From assembly GCF_018613715.1 (NCBI RefSeq), contig NZ_JAGGPT010000011.1, forward strand, positions 62,001 through 126,000: 64,000 bases of DNA, in the 5' to 3' direction. The translations under genes were made by a program, and so were the position numbers. The notes under the pieces are model-generated. The model searched no databases. It saw only the letters and a program-made list of their open reading frames with translations, and was not told where the DNA came from. Of this stretch, positions 25,308 through 35,294 are shown piece by piece. Source of the DNA: Chryseobacterium sp. ISL-6. GTDB lineage: Bacteria > Bacteroidota > Bacteroidia > Flavobacteriales > Weeksellaceae. How positions within the stretch are numbered: position 1 is the stretch's first letter; each line of letters starts with the position of its first letter.

Positions 25308-25805
25308 TTATATTTTATATTTTGAAATTTTTTTATAAAGATTAATTAGAAAATCAACTTTTTGATCCTTTGAGAGATTGTTGTTTATAGATAATGAAAC
25401 AATCTTATCTTCTATAGCCCCAAATAAAAAAATAGTATTTCTTTCTTTTAGTGTAACTTCCCAAAGAATATAATCTTCAGCTAATTTTTTAGAAATTTCT
25501 TTAATATCTACTTCAACTGAGTTGCTTTTCCAATAATCAAACTCCCACTTGTAATATGCTTCCAATATTTGAGTCTTATTAAGATCTGGTTTATAAAATT
25601 CCATTTTGGATGCATTTCTAACAGACACTTGTATAATACCATTTTTTCCATCCTTAAAAAGATATTGACCTGACTCTTTATTAAGGTTCTTCAATTCAAC
25701 TGGTTTTGGAAAAGTGATCAAAAAATCATTAATAACAAAAAATTTATTATTTTGTCCAAAAATAAATTGACTAAAAAAAACAGCAAAAAAAAGTATCTTT
25801 TTCAT
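25308..25805 (-). CDS. Small secreted hypothetical protein
   Basis: 165 residues from the ATG at 25805. A longer frame to 25835 overlaps the aminotransferase gene, and the signal peptide MKKILFFAVFFSQFIFGQ favours 25805. The mature part is soluble and of unknown family (INDFLITFPKPVELKNLNKE...). Layout, a short beta-rich domain with LWEVTLKERNTIFLFGAIED, resembles small PsbP/DUF-type periplasmic proteins, but no family can be named. It sits between the aminotransferase (4-nt gap) and galE (0 nt), so it is embedded in the operon. Confidence 0.7.
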   Translation of the reverse strand: MKKILFFAVFFSQFIFGQNNKFFVINDFLITFPKPVELKNLNKESGQYLFKDGKNGIIQVSVRNASKMEFYKPDLNKTQILEAYYKWEFDYWKSNSVEVDIKEISKKLAEDYILWEVTLKERNTIFLFGAIEDKIVSLSINNNLSKDQKVDFLINLYKKISKYKI

Positions 25806-25809
25806 CTTT

Positions 25810-26934
25810 CTACCCCATAAATTCCACCACAGCATCAGTAATATACTTCAGCTGCTCTTCGTCCAATTCTGTATGCATTGGAAGAGAAATAACCTGATCC
25901 AATAACTTATCTGTATTCACGAAATCAGCATCATTACTTTCCTGAAAATATGCCTTTTGCTTTCTTAATGCAACAGGATAATAAATCATTGCAGGAATTT
26001 CTTTTTCTGTTAAGAATTTCTGCAACTCATTGCGTTTTCCATTTAGGATTCTTAGTGTGTACTGATGAAATACGTGCGTTGTATTTTCTGCTCTTTTTGG
26101 GGTTAATATATTTGGATTACCAGCAAATGCCTCATCATAATAATCAGCAGCCTTTCTTCTCGCTTCGTTATAAGAATCAAGATTAGGAAGCTTTTTTCTC
26201 AGAATAGCAGCCTGAATACTGTCTAAACGAGAGTTTACCCCTACTTCATCATGATAGTATCTTTCATACATTCCATGATTAACGATTCCTCTTAAACGAT
26301 GAGCCAATTCGTCGTTATTAGTAAAAATAGCTCCACCATCTCCATAGCAACCTAGATTTTTAGATGGAAAAAATGAAGTGGTTCCTACAGTAGACATTGT
26401 TCCTGCCTGCTTTACAGTCCCATCCGAGAATGTATAATCCGAACCGATTGCCTGTGCATTATCTTCAATAACAAATAAATTATTTTCTTCTGCGATCTTA
26501 AGAATTTCTTCCATATTAGCACATTGTCCAAATATATGTACTGGAATGATCGCTTTCGTTCTTGGTGTAATTGCTTTCTTTATCTCTTCTGTTGAAATCG
26601 TGAATGTATCGTAATCTACATCTACTAAAACAGATTTAAGTTTCAATAAATGAATAACTTCTACCGTAGCTGCAAAAGTAAAATCGGCAGTGATTACCTC
26701 ATCTCCTTCTTTAAGGTCTAAGGCCATCAAAGCAATCTGCAAAGCATCGGTTCCGTTTGCACAAGGGATAACGTGCTTTACTTCTAAATAAGATTCCAAT
26801 TCATTCTGGAAGGACTTCACTTCTGGGCCATTGATAAAAGCCGCTGAATCCATTACATTTAATACTGCATTATCTACATCATTCTTTATTTTGTAATACT
26901 GACTTTGCAAGTCAACCATCTGAATTTTTTTCAT
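25810..26934 (-). CDS. DegT/DnrJ/EryC1/StrS-family sugar aminotransferase
   Basis: 374 residues, PLP-dependent. The Schiff-base lysine is K192 in SFFPSKNLGCYGDGG. D158 in EDNAQAIGS stacks on PLP, and GTDAL (61-65) binds its phosphate. Members aminate nucleotide-linked keto-sugars for O-antigen, capsule or glycan. The keto-sugar-forming partner is not in this cluster; galE downstream handles hexose supply. It is the first gene of the operon aminotransferase - secreted protein - galE - cytidylyltransferase. Confidence 0.92.
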   Translation of the reverse strand: MKKIQMVDLQSQYYKIKNDVDNAVLNVMDSAAFINGPEVKSFQNELESYLEVKHVIPCANGTDALQIALMALDLKEGDEVITADFTFAATVEVIHLLKLKSVLVDVDYDTFTISTEEIKKAITPRTKAIIPVHIFGQCANMEEILKIAEENNLFVIEDNAQAIGSDYTFSDGTVKQAGTMSTVGTTSFFPSKNLGCYGDGGAIFTNNDELAHRLRGIVNHGMYERYYHDEVGVNSRLDSIQAAILRKKLPNLDSYNEARRKAADYYDEAFAGNPNILTPKRAENTTHVFHQYTLRILNGKRNELQKFLTEKEIPAMIYYPVALRKQKAYFQESNDADFVNTDKLLDQVISLPMHTELDEEQLKYITDAVVEFMG

Positions 26935-27020
26935 AAATAAATATTTCCGTAAAAATAAGGAATTTAAAATCCATTCAAAAATTTTATTGATTTTGTTTTA
27001 TCTTTATACAAAATAACTTC

Positions 27021-28625
27021 ATGAGAAAAATTCTACTTATTTGTCTTTTAATATGTTATTCACTTACATTTGCCCAAACACAGCTTGTTTTTGTGTTTTT
27101 TAATGACAAGCCAAATAAATCTGCTTTCTATGCTAATCCACTGTCTGAGCTTAGCCAGAAGTCGTTAAACAGAAGAATCGCATTGGGAATCTCATTAAAC
27201 GATCAGGATGCTCCCATTGAACAATCTTACATACAGAATATCCAAAATCTAGGCTTTACGGTAACAGATTATTCAAAGTGGCTGAATGGGGTTGCTGTAA
27301 ATGCTACACAAGCACAAATAACAACACTCCAGTCACAATCCTTTGTGCAATCCGTGGAAAGTTTTGCGAGAAATTCTTCAACAGGAACAAAGAATATGAA
27401 TCGTAATAAATGGGAAAACTTTAATAATACTAATAAAAATCTAACCACTTTTGATTATGGTTCTGGCTCTGAACAGATCGATCAGATTAATCTAAGACCA
27501 CTTCATCTTGCTGGATTTACGGGAACAGGTGTTTCAATCGCCGTAATAGATACTGGTTTTCCTACTGTAAATACAGGATCTGCCTTTGCAAGGTTGTGGA
27601 CAAACAATAAGATTAAAGCAAGCTACGATTTTGTCACGAAGTCTAATGACATTTATAATCCCACACTCAATGTTCATGGCTCCATAGTTTTAGGAGCTAT
27701 AGGAGGTTATATCCAGGATACATTTGCTGGCTCTGCTCCAGATGCAGATTTTTATCTTTATCGCAGTGAAAATTCAACGGTAGAGATTCCTGAAGAAGAG
27801 CTATACTGGATCGAAGCCGCAGAGGAAGCTGATAGAAAAGGAGTTGATCTTATCACTACTTCTTTAGGGTATTCCACATTTGATGATCCGCGATATAATT
27901 ATGAATATGCGGATATGAACGGAAACACTTCATTTATTGCGAGAGCTGCAGAAATTGCATCGAATAAAGGTATTTTTGTCTTAATCGCTGCCGGGAATTC
28001 AGGACAACAGCCTTGGCATTATATTCTAACACCAGCTGATAATGCCAAAGTATTTACAATCGGATCCGTAGATTCCAGTGGTAATTCATCTGGATTCTCA
28101 TCTTTCGGACCTAATGCTTTAGGTGTAATAAAGCCAGACGGCAGCACCAGAGGATCCGCAGCTGCTACTGTTTTCGATAATGGCACAACTGTTGCCACTG
28201 GAACTTCTATTGCAACACCCATCGCAGCAGGAGGAGTCGCCTGCTTAATTCAGGCTTTTTCAAATATGAATAGAGATCTGATGAAAAACAGATTAAGACA
28301 AACAGCATCATTATATCCTAATCATACAAACCAAATGGGATATGGAATTCTAAATTTTGGCAGTTTTTATAATACTACGTTAAGTACTTCTGAAACGGTA
28401 AAAAAAGAAAAGGTTGCCGTATTTCCTAATCCTGTTAAGAGCATTTTGAATGTCGCTTCTGAAAGCGAGGTTTTATCATTGGAAGTTTATGATAATCTCG
28501 GAAGATTGGTTATTAAGAATACTCAACAAAAATCGCTACGAGTTGAAGATTTTCAAAAAGGAACTTACTATCTGAAAATCCAGACCAAAGATAAAGCCTA
28601 TTACGAGAAATTTATAAAAGAATAA
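27021..28625 (+). CDS. Subtilisin-family (S8) secreted protease with T9SS sorting domain
   Basis: 534 residues. Signal peptide (MRKILLICLLICYSLTFAQ), then an inhibitor-like propeptide to about 150. The S8 catalytic triad is D177 (VIDTGFP), H219 (NVHGS) and S396 (GTSIATP), with the oxyanion N326 in AAGNSG. A T9SS type A domain closes the chain from about 465 (VFPNPVKSILNV), so it is exported by the type IX system. It is monocistronic between two unrelated minus-strand units. Confidence 0.95.
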   Translation: MRKILLICLLICYSLTFAQTQLVFVFFNDKPNKSAFYANPLSELSQKSLNRRIALGISLNDQDAPIEQSYIQNIQNLGFTVTDYSKWLNGVAVNATQAQITTLQSQSFVQSVESFARNSSTGTKNMNRNKWENFNNTNKNLTTFDYGSGSEQIDQINLRPLHLAGFTGTGVSIAVIDTGFPTVNTGSAFARLWTNNKIKASYDFVTKSNDIYNPTLNVHGSIVLGAIGGYIQDTFAGSAPDADFYLYRSENSTVEIPEEELYWIEAAEEADRKGVDLITTSLGYSTFDDPRYNYEYADMNGNTSFIARAAEIASNKGIFVLIAAGNSGQQPWHYILTPADNAKVFTIGSVDSSGNSSGFSSFGPNALGVIKPDGSTRGSAAATVFDNGTTVATGTSIATPIAAGGVACLIQAFSNMNRDLMKNRLRQTASLYPNHTNQMGYGILNFGSFYNTTLSTSETVKKEKVAVFPNPVKSILNVASESEVLSLEVYDNLGRLVIKNTQQKSLRVEDFQKGTYYLKIQTKDKAYYEKFIKE

Positions 28626-28628
28626 TTG

Positions 28629-28658
28629 AAAAGCCTATCGAGTTGATAGGCTTTTTTA
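28629..28658 (+). terminator. Terminator of the subtilase gene
   Basis: AAGCCTATC / GATAGGCTT stem (28631-28639, 28645-28653), loop GAGTT, followed by a T-run. Starts 4 nt after the stop. Confidence 0.9.
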
Positions 28659-28692
28659 TGTATTTCATATAAAGGTATTCATACTATTCCTG

Positions 28693-28774
28693 TTGTCATT
28701 TCGAACATAGTGAGAAATCTTATTGTAATTTATGTGAGATTCTTCACTCCACTGTGTTTCATTCTGAATGACAA
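28693..28774. repeat. Imperfect palindromic intergenic element (GTCATTTCGA... type)
   Basis: The outer arms TTGTCATT / AATGACAA pair exactly. The inner arms AGTGAGAAATCT and AGATTCTTCACT pair with two mismatches. This 82-bp layout resembles a repeat I know from many Flavobacteriia intergenic regions. A partial copy lies at 59405-59428. Confidence 0.6.
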
Positions 28775-28839
28775 TCTTAATGTCCATCACCACCTGATAA
28801 GCTTTATATAGAATCAGTCTCAAATACTTGGCAAATTAT

Positions 28840-31374
28840 TTAAGCCGAGTTTCTACTCGCATTAATATTTCCAAAAAGAGATCTTGTTACCAGCTTTTCG
28901 TAGGCTTCTTTATTACCTTCTCCTTTTTGAATCTTCATTAAAGCATATTGCTGGATGCTTAACAATGGTAATACTATTTTCTCACGAATCTTCACCGACT
29001 TTCTGGATAGTGGGTCTTCTTCCTGAAGCATGGTAAATCCTGTTAATTCAAGCATAATATCTTTTGAAAGACTGTACTCTTCAAACAGCACATTCCAGAA
29101 TGCTCCAAATTTCGCATTGTTCTTAATGTAGTATGTAAGCGGGAAATAAGACTTGTTCATACTCATCATTGAGTTTAAAACTAAAGTTTTAAAGAAGTCT
29201 GATCCTTTATACAAATCTCTTACTTCTTCAAACCTTCCCTGCTTCTTCATTTCTTCCATCGCAAATCCAAAACCAAAGAATCCAGGAACATTCTGTTTCA
29301 ACTGTGACCATGAACCCACAAAAGGAATAGCCCTCAAATCTTCAAACCTTAGTTCATTTCCATTTCCTCTTTTCGACGGACGACTTCCAATATTCGTTTT
29401 ACCGTAATATTCCAATGTACTCATCTCCTGAAGATAAGGCACAAACATAGGATGGGCTTTTAAGTCTGAATATTTTTTATAGCTAATCTCAGCTAGCTCT
29501 GTGATTAATTTTCTTTCTTTTTCTGTCAGATCCTTCTTAGAGTTTTTGAATACATCATTTTCCACTCCTGCGGTAAGAAGTTGCTCAAAGTTATATTTTG
29601 CCTGTTCCTTATTTCCAAAAATACTGGTTATGGTTTGCCCCTGAATCGTTAGTTCAATTTTATTATTGGCAATTGTATTTCCCTGTGAAGCATAAAAATC
29701 ATGGGTTTTTCCGCCTCCTCTTGCAGGTGGCCCTCCTCTACCATCAAAAAAAACAACCTTAATTCCTGTCTGTTCAGAAAGCTGAGTCAAAACTTCTTTA
29801 GCTTTATAGATCTCCCAGTTTGCTTTTAAATACCCCCCGTCCTTTGTACCATCCGAGAAACCAAGCATGATCGTCTGTTGATTTCCTCTTTTTTCAAGAT
29901 GTTTTTTATAGACAGGATTTTGATAAAGTTCCCGCATTACATTTTCAGCATTATTGAGCCCTTCCATAGTTTCAAACAATGGAACAATGTCCATATTGAT
30001 ATCTTCATCCTTATATCCGCAGATCTTGAAAAATGCATACACATTCATCACATCCTTCACTGCATCAGAATTGGAAATAATATATCGGTTCATTCCCCGT
30101 AATCCATTTAGCTGCTGGATTCCCTCAACCTCCGAAACCGTAAGCAAGGTATCTTTTATAATACCTTCAAAATCATCTGCATTGACCTCATCTGTAATTT
30201 GAATTAATTTATTGAATTTTTCATTGTGATCAGCTTCAACATTTCCATAGACTTTTGTAAAAACCTCATCAATAACCTGCTGATGGATTCTGCTGTCCTG
30301 ACGAATATCCAACGTAGCAAAATGGGTCCCGAAAATTTTAACACGATCCTTGAAATTCATTAAAAGATCTAAAAACAAAGAATTATGCTCATTAACAAGA
30401 ATACGCTCTGCCTCATCTGCCCTTGCGAGAATATCTTCGGTAGTGATCTTATGATTATTAAAAATAGCACTATACAATTCGTCATTCAGCTGTTGTAAAA
30501 CTTCCGATACCCCTCTGAAACTTAAGCGTCTTCTGATAAATTTCAAGTGACTGTAGTAGGATTTTAAAATCGCTGACCGAAGTTCTTCAGCTACTCTTCT
30601 GGTAACCTCTGCTGTTACGAAAGGATTTCCATCCCTGTCTCCTCCAGGCCAAAAACCAAGCTGAATAATATCTTCGTGTAAATGAAAATGCCCATTTCCA
30701 AAAGTTTTTCTGATCTTGGTAAACAATTCTCCAATTGTATCATAGTAAACATATCGTAAATAAGAAATAATACTCAAGGCCTCATCAATAGGCGTTGGCT
30801 TTTCTTTATTAACGAATGGTGTTTTCCCCAACTGCTGAAGCAGCATATCAATATTGGTTATAGAATCTGTCGTAATAGCAGATCTTAGATCCTGAATGAT
30901 TCTTTGTACAGAACTCGGATAAAACTGGGTTGGGTGTGCTGTAAAGACTACTTTCACCGTAAAATCTCTTAATTTCTCACGAACTTTTTCAAGCTTATGA
31001 TCCTGTTGTGAACGTTCAAAAAGATTGGTTACCGTTCCATTATCGCTTTCAGAATGTAAATTAGGAAAAGCAGCATCTTCAATACTATCAAATAATACTA
31101 CCTGCCTTTCGATATATTGTATAATCTTAAAAAGCAATTCTAATTTCTGCTCTTCAGTCTGTAAATCAGTATGGCTTTTAAAAAACTCTTCTACAATTTC
31201 TTCGGGTGTCTTTCCGACTTCGTAGCCATTTTTACTTTCTTCATATAAAAACGGGAGCAACATCCCGATATTAGTCATTTTATCATAAGGCAGACTCATA
31301 AATAATGAATTGTAGATCTGAAACTTATTTTCTACAATCTGCCTGAATTTTTCTGCGCGTTGGTCATGTATCAT
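28840..31374 (-). CDS. ppc: Phosphoenolpyruvate carboxylase
   Basis: 844 residues. It fixes bicarbonate onto PEP to give oxaloacetate, replenishing the TCA cycle. Catalytic H147 lies in VVFTAHPTQ. The glycine loop FFDGRGGPPARGGGKTH, the MLGFSDGTKDGGYLKANW block (canonical GYSDSxKD) and GSRPSKR are all present. The chain is slightly shorter than the roughly 880-930 residues of proteobacterial PEPC, as usual in Bacteroidetes. A TACATTTG -7 element ends 5 nt before the ATG. Monocistronic. Confidence 0.97.
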   Translation of the reverse strand: MIHDQRAEKFRQIVENKFQIYNSLFMSLPYDKMTNIGMLLPFLYEESKNGYEVGKTPEEIVEEFFKSHTDLQTEEQKLELLFKIIQYIERQVVLFDSIEDAAFPNLHSESDNGTVTNLFERSQQDHKLEKVREKLRDFTVKVVFTAHPTQFYPSSVQRIIQDLRSAITTDSITNIDMLLQQLGKTPFVNKEKPTPIDEALSIISYLRYVYYDTIGELFTKIRKTFGNGHFHLHEDIIQLGFWPGGDRDGNPFVTAEVTRRVAEELRSAILKSYYSHLKFIRRRLSFRGVSEVLQQLNDELYSAIFNNHKITTEDILARADEAERILVNEHNSLFLDLLMNFKDRVKIFGTHFATLDIRQDSRIHQQVIDEVFTKVYGNVEADHNEKFNKLIQITDEVNADDFEGIIKDTLLTVSEVEGIQQLNGLRGMNRYIISNSDAVKDVMNVYAFFKICGYKDEDINMDIVPLFETMEGLNNAENVMRELYQNPVYKKHLEKRGNQQTIMLGFSDGTKDGGYLKANWEIYKAKEVLTQLSEQTGIKVVFFDGRGGPPARGGGKTHDFYASQGNTIANNKIELTIQGQTITSIFGNKEQAKYNFEQLLTAGVENDVFKNSKKDLTEKERKLITELAEISYKKYSDLKAHPMFVPYLQEMSTLEYYGKTNIGSRPSKRGNGNELRFEDLRAIPFVGSWSQLKQNVPGFFGFGFAMEEMKKQGRFEEVRDLYKGSDFFKTLVLNSMMSMNKSYFPLTYYIKNNAKFGAFWNVLFEEYSLSKDIMLELTGFTMLQEEDPLSRKSVKIREKIVLPLLSIQQYALMKIQKGEGNKEAYEKLVTRSLFGNINASRNSA

Positions 31375-31378
31375 ATAA

Positions 31379-31386
31379 CAAATGTA
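31379..31386 (-). promoter_or_regulatory. -7 element (TACATTTG) placed for a leaderless ppc mRNA
   Basis: On the minus strand TACATTTG fits TAnnTTTG, and its G is 5 nt before the A of the ppc ATG (31374). No -33 TTTG at the ideal spacing. Confidence 0.45.
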
Positions 31387-31563
31387 GTAGATTTTGTTTT
31401 TAAATAGTGTCTATTTTAATTAAAAAAATATAAAATATTAACAAAATACACTCCTCATATTCTAGTTTAATTAACCAAAATTTAATTTGTCCTTTTCATC
31501 ATTATTTTGCCTACCTATGTAACTAAATTACTCTTTAAACTGTTCTATGTATAAATCTACTCT

Positions 31564-33045
31564 ATGAAATACCTATTGCTATCCATAAAAAAATTATTAA
31601 TAGTTGCGTTCCTCCCATTTTCATATTTATTGTCAGCTCAAAAAGCTCCAGATAGTATTGACATTTTTCTTAAGAATAAGATGGAACAGCTCAAAATACC
31701 GGGACTTCAGTTAGCTGTTATCAGAAATGGGAAGATAGAGAAACTGAGCAACTACGGTTATTCCAATCTGGAACATCAGGTTTCAACAAAAACGAAGACT
31801 GTATTCTCAATCAATTCTATAACCAAAGCTTTTGTAGGTGTTGCTATTTTACAATTACAAGAGCAGAGGAAATTAAAAGTAGATGATATTATTTCTCTTT
31901 ACATCACAGATATTCCCAATGAATGGAAATCCATAACCATCAGACAGATGATGAGTAATGTTTCAGGGCTTCCAAATAATATTGATAACAAGGAACAGCT
32001 ATTAGGAGATGGCTCAGAGGAAAAAAACTGGGAACTGGTGAGAAAATTACCTATGGAATTTCAACCTGGAGAAAAGTTCAGTTATAATCAGACCGGATAT
32101 TATATTTTAGGAAAAATAATTACAAAATTAAGTGGCAAACATTTCACCCAATTCATTGAAGAAAATCAATTTAAGCCATCACAAATGACGGTTACACAAT
32201 TTGGTGATTCTAATGATATTATTCCTAATAGTGCCGGAGCCTATTCTACGATCATTAATACAGATGGAAAATGGATTAATGACGGAAAACAACATAATGC
32301 TTTTGCAACTTTTCCCGTGTTTTTCAGAACAGCTACAGGAATTATTTCATCCGCTGAAGACCTTAGTAAATGGCTTATCGCCTTACAAAATGGTCAGTTA
32401 TTAAAAGATAAGAACAGTATTACACAACTTTTCACAACAACAAAATTGAATGATGGACATATTGATGGTTTTAATAAATTAACGAACGGTTATGCACTTG
32501 GCTGGCCAACCGTGGTAAGAGAAGATCATCCCGCGGCAGCTCCAGTTGGTGGAATGCGTTCTGCTTTATTTGTTTATCCTAAAGACGACTTATCGATCGT
32601 GGTTTTAACAAATCTTCAGGGCTCCAATCCGGAATGGTTTATTGATGAAATTGCCAGTTACTATATTTCTGATATGAAAGTTGAAAATGGTTTTGGCTTG
32701 AGTTCCAATATGAAATTATTACGCCAGCAAGCTATAAAAGATGGATTCAGCAATATTGAAAAAGCATATAAAACATTAAAAAAAGATCATAAAAACTTCG
32801 CCTTAACAGAAGATGAAGTAAATGCCTGGGGTTACCAATTGTCAGGTTTACATAAAAAGGATGAAGCATTAAATGTATTTAAATTAAACACACTGTTATT
32901 TCCTCAAAGCTCAAATGTTTTTGACAGTTATGGCGAGATTTTAGAAACCATGGGAAATAGGAAAGAAGCTATTATTAATTATAAGAAATCCCTTTTGTTA
33001 AATCCTGGAAATACAAATGCTGCTGATTATTTAAAAAATAAATAG
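31564..33045 (+). CDS. Beta-lactamase-related serine hydrolase with C-terminal TPRs
   Basis: 493 residues. Signal peptide to about 26 (LLSAQ). The class C/EstB-type domain (30-360) has nucleophile S85-x-x-K88 in INSITKAF. The Tyr motif is YNQTGYY (Gln in place of the usual YxN Asn, as often in this group), and HPAAAPVGG holds the third-motif glycine pair. Residues about 400-490 form two TPR-like helical pairs ending in AIINYKKSLLLNPGNTNAA. It may be a D-aminopeptidase/esterase or act on cell wall; resistance activity is not implied. Confidence 0.87.
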   Translation: MKYLLLSIKKLLIVAFLPFSYLLSAQKAPDSIDIFLKNKMEQLKIPGLQLAVIRNGKIEKLSNYGYSNLEHQVSTKTKTVFSINSITKAFVGVAILQLQEQRKLKVDDIISLYITDIPNEWKSITIRQMMSNVSGLPNNIDNKEQLLGDGSEEKNWELVRKLPMEFQPGEKFSYNQTGYYILGKIITKLSGKHFTQFIEENQFKPSQMTVTQFGDSNDIIPNSAGAYSTIINTDGKWINDGKQHNAFATFPVFFRTATGIISSAEDLSKWLIALQNGQLLKDKNSITQLFTTTKLNDGHIDGFNKLTNGYALGWPTVVREDHPAAAPVGGMRSALFVYPKDDLSIVVLTNLQGSNPEWFIDEIASYYISDMKVENGFGLSSNMKLLRQQAIKDGFSNIEKAYKTLKKDHKNFALTEDEVNAWGYQLSGLHKKDEALNVFKLNTLLFPQSSNVFDSYGEILETMGNRKEAIINYKKSLLLNPGNTNAADYLKNK

Positions 33046-33144
33046 AATAATATCCTGAAGCGAAATTTGCCTTAGTGTAGAATGGAAGATCACCATATTG
33101 ATATAAAAATATCATTTCGTAAATTTACAGGATCACAATCATCT

Positions 33145-33750
33145 ATGAAAATAATTGTTGCGCTCTCCCTCATTGTATCCAATCTGTTTTATACTCAGAT
33201 TACAGTTCCTAATGATTATAAGAAAATTCCTGATATCCTGGATACGGTTGATTATTTATACCCATTCATCGTCCCGAGTAAGGAATATGCTTATTGGAGA
33301 GTACTCAGCAACGTCACCGATCCCGACAAGGCTGTGATCTATGAAAGCCAGATGCCTGATCCGATGACCATCAATGAACCTGTTCCTGAAAAAGGTTTTT
33401 TCCAAAAATGTATTGGAGAAGGATGCTTTTCATACATCCTTGCCTGTAAAAAAGATAGGTCAGTCTATTTTTCCAATGAACAGCAACTTAAAGATTTTAT
33501 CGGATCCGTGGATAATCTTCCTGAGGCTCTTCTTATAGCAAGGATCAATGGTTTCTGGATCGACACCAAGAACCGATTCACAGGTTCATATAAAATAGAA
33601 GACAAATACATTTCCATATATGGTTTAAAATCAAAAGACTGTCCGGCTACGAAAGAATCTTTTCTAATAAAAATTAATCGGAAAAATGGAAAACTCGACG
33701 CAAAAAGTAATGGTGTTTACTACAAAAGTGATGAGTGTATAAACCAATAA
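33145..33750 (+). CDS. Secreted hypothetical protein
   Basis: 201 residues from the ATG at 33145 (signal peptide MKIIVALSLIVSNLFYTQ). The frame extends to 33082 but that stretch looks non-coding. The protein has five cysteines (KCIGEGCF, ACKK, DCPA, ECIN) that may pair in the periplasm. Family not recognised. It is near, but separated by about 100 nt from, the serine hydrolase and shares the strand. A weak AAGAAACT/AGTTTCTT hairpin follows at 33750-33779. Confidence 0.65.
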   Translation: MKIIVALSLIVSNLFYTQITVPNDYKKIPDILDTVDYLYPFIVPSKEYAYWRVLSNVTDPDKAVIYESQMPDPMTINEPVPEKGFFQKCIGEGCFSYILACKKDRSVYFSNEQQLKDFIGSVDNLPEALLIARINGFWIDTKNRFTGSYKIEDKYISIYGLKSKDCPATKESFLIKINRKNGKLDAKSNGVYYKSDECINQ

Positions 33751-33782
33751 AGAAACTACCCATTTAAGAGCAGTTTCTTCAT
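33750..33782. terminator. Weak convergent hairpin
   Basis: AAGAAACT / AGTTTCTT, 8-bp AT-rich stem with a 14-nt loop, between the convergent hypothetical and lpdA genes. The T-tract is poor, so the call is tentative. Confidence 0.4.
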
Positions 33783-33796
33783 AAAATCTAAAAATA

Positions 33797-35197
33797 TTAA
33801 ATATTGACAGCACCCTGTCCGGATGCAATCAAATAAGCTTCCTTCAAAGTTTCTGAATAGGTGGGATGTGCATACGAAATACGGAACATATCTTCTGCAG
33901 TCACTTCAAACTCTTGAGCAATAACCGCCTGAGCTATTAAATCTGCAGCTCTTGCACCAATAATATGAACTCCTAAAACTTCTCCATACTTCGGATCTAT
34001 CAAAACTTTTGCAAATCCTTCTGTATCCATTGAAGCTCTCGCTCTCGCACTGGCTGAAAATGGAAATTTTCCGAATTTGTATTCAATCTGATTATTTTTC
34101 AGATACTCTTCTGTATACCCAACAGAAGCTACTTCCGGCCATGTGTATACCACAGAGGGGATACGGTTATAATGAATAGGTCGATTTTGCCCGTTAATCG
34201 TTTCCACAACCAAAACGCCCTCTTCTTCCGCTTTATGAGCCAGCATAGCACCACCAATAACATCTCCAATTGCATAAATATTGGATACTGATGTTTTACA
34301 TGTACCGTCTACCTTGATAAAACCCCGGCTATTAACCTGTACCTCTGTTTTTTCCAGTCCCAGTCCTTCTGTAAAAGGTTTTCGTCCTACTGCAACAAGA
34401 ACATAATCAGCTTCCAATTCACTTTCTTTACCACTTTGATCCCGAAAAAATACTTTTGCAGATGCTCCCAGATTCTCCGTTTTATAAACAGACTGATTAA
34501 GAAGAATATCAATCCCTTCCTTTTTTAAGATCTTCTGAAGGCTTTTTCCCAATTCGTGATCCATAGTAGAAATAAGATGATCAGCATATTCAACAACGGT
34601 TACTTTTGTACCAATACGACTGAAAATGGATGCCATTTCCACTCCTATCACTCCACCACCTATGATCACCATAGTTTTAGGTTTTTCTTGAAGTGAAAGA
34701 GCTTCTGTAGAAGTAATAATTCTTTGTTTATCTATTTCTATTCCAGGTATTGCAGACGGCTTAGAACCCGTTGCAATGATGTAGTTTTTCGCAACTATAG
34801 TTTGGTTTCCTTCTTTTCCGGTAACTTGTATTGTAGAATTATTTATAAATTGTGCTACACCCTTAATATGAGTAATTTTATTTTTACTCATTAAAAATTC
34901 AAGTCCGGATGTATTTTTAGCGACAACCTCTGATTTCCTTTTATACATTTGAGAAAAGTCAAGATCAATTTCACCCAGTCCGATTCCATGAGTAGCAAAC
35001 TTATGTTGCGCATCTGCATAATGATGGGTGCTGTCCAATAAGGCTTTCGTCGGAATGCAACCCACATTGGTGCATGTTCCGCCTAAAGTATCATACTTTT
35101 CTATAATAGCTGTCTTATAACCCAATTGTGCACTTCTGATTGCTGCTACATACCCTCCAGGACCTGAGCCTATTACGGCAACGTCATAATTTTCCAT
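33797..35197 (-). CDS. lpdA: Dihydrolipoyl dehydrogenase (E3)
   Basis: 466 residues. FAD/NAD-linked disulfide oxidoreductase that reoxidises lipoamide in pyruvate, 2-oxoglutarate, branched-chain or glycine complexes. FAD motif GSGPGG (10-15), redox pair C42/C47 in GGTCTNVGCIPTK, NAD motif GGGVIGVE, and the base/acid pair H444/E449 in AHPTYSE. The E1/E2 genes are not adjacent, so which complex it serves is open. A TACTTTTG box lies 41 nt upstream at 35238-35245. It is divergent from an HxlR regulator. Confidence 0.95.
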   Translation of the reverse strand: MENYDVAVIGSGPGGYVAAIRSAQLGYKTAIIEKYDTLGGTCTNVGCIPTKALLDSTHHYADAQHKFATHGIGLGEIDLDFSQMYKRKSEVVAKNTSGLEFLMSKNKITHIKGVAQFINNSTIQVTGKEGNQTIVAKNYIIATGSKPSAIPGIEIDKQRIITSTEALSLQEKPKTMVIIGGGVIGVEMASIFSRIGTKVTVVEYADHLISTMDHELGKSLQKILKKEGIDILLNQSVYKTENLGASAKVFFRDQSGKESELEADYVLVAVGRKPFTEGLGLEKTEVQVNSRGFIKVDGTCKTSVSNIYAIGDVIGGAMLAHKAEEEGVLVVETINGQNRPIHYNRIPSVVYTWPEVASVGYTEEYLKNNQIEYKFGKFPFSASARARASMDTEGFAKVLIDPKYGEVLGVHIIGARAADLIAQAVIAQEFEVTAEDMFRISYAHPTYSETLKEAYLIASGQGAVNI

Positions 35198-35294
35198 TGA
35201 TTGATTAATTTATTTATGATTAAATTTGCTTGCAAAACAAAAGTAAAATTACATAAAAACTTTCATTTTGCAAGTGTTTTTCTAATTAAAAGCT

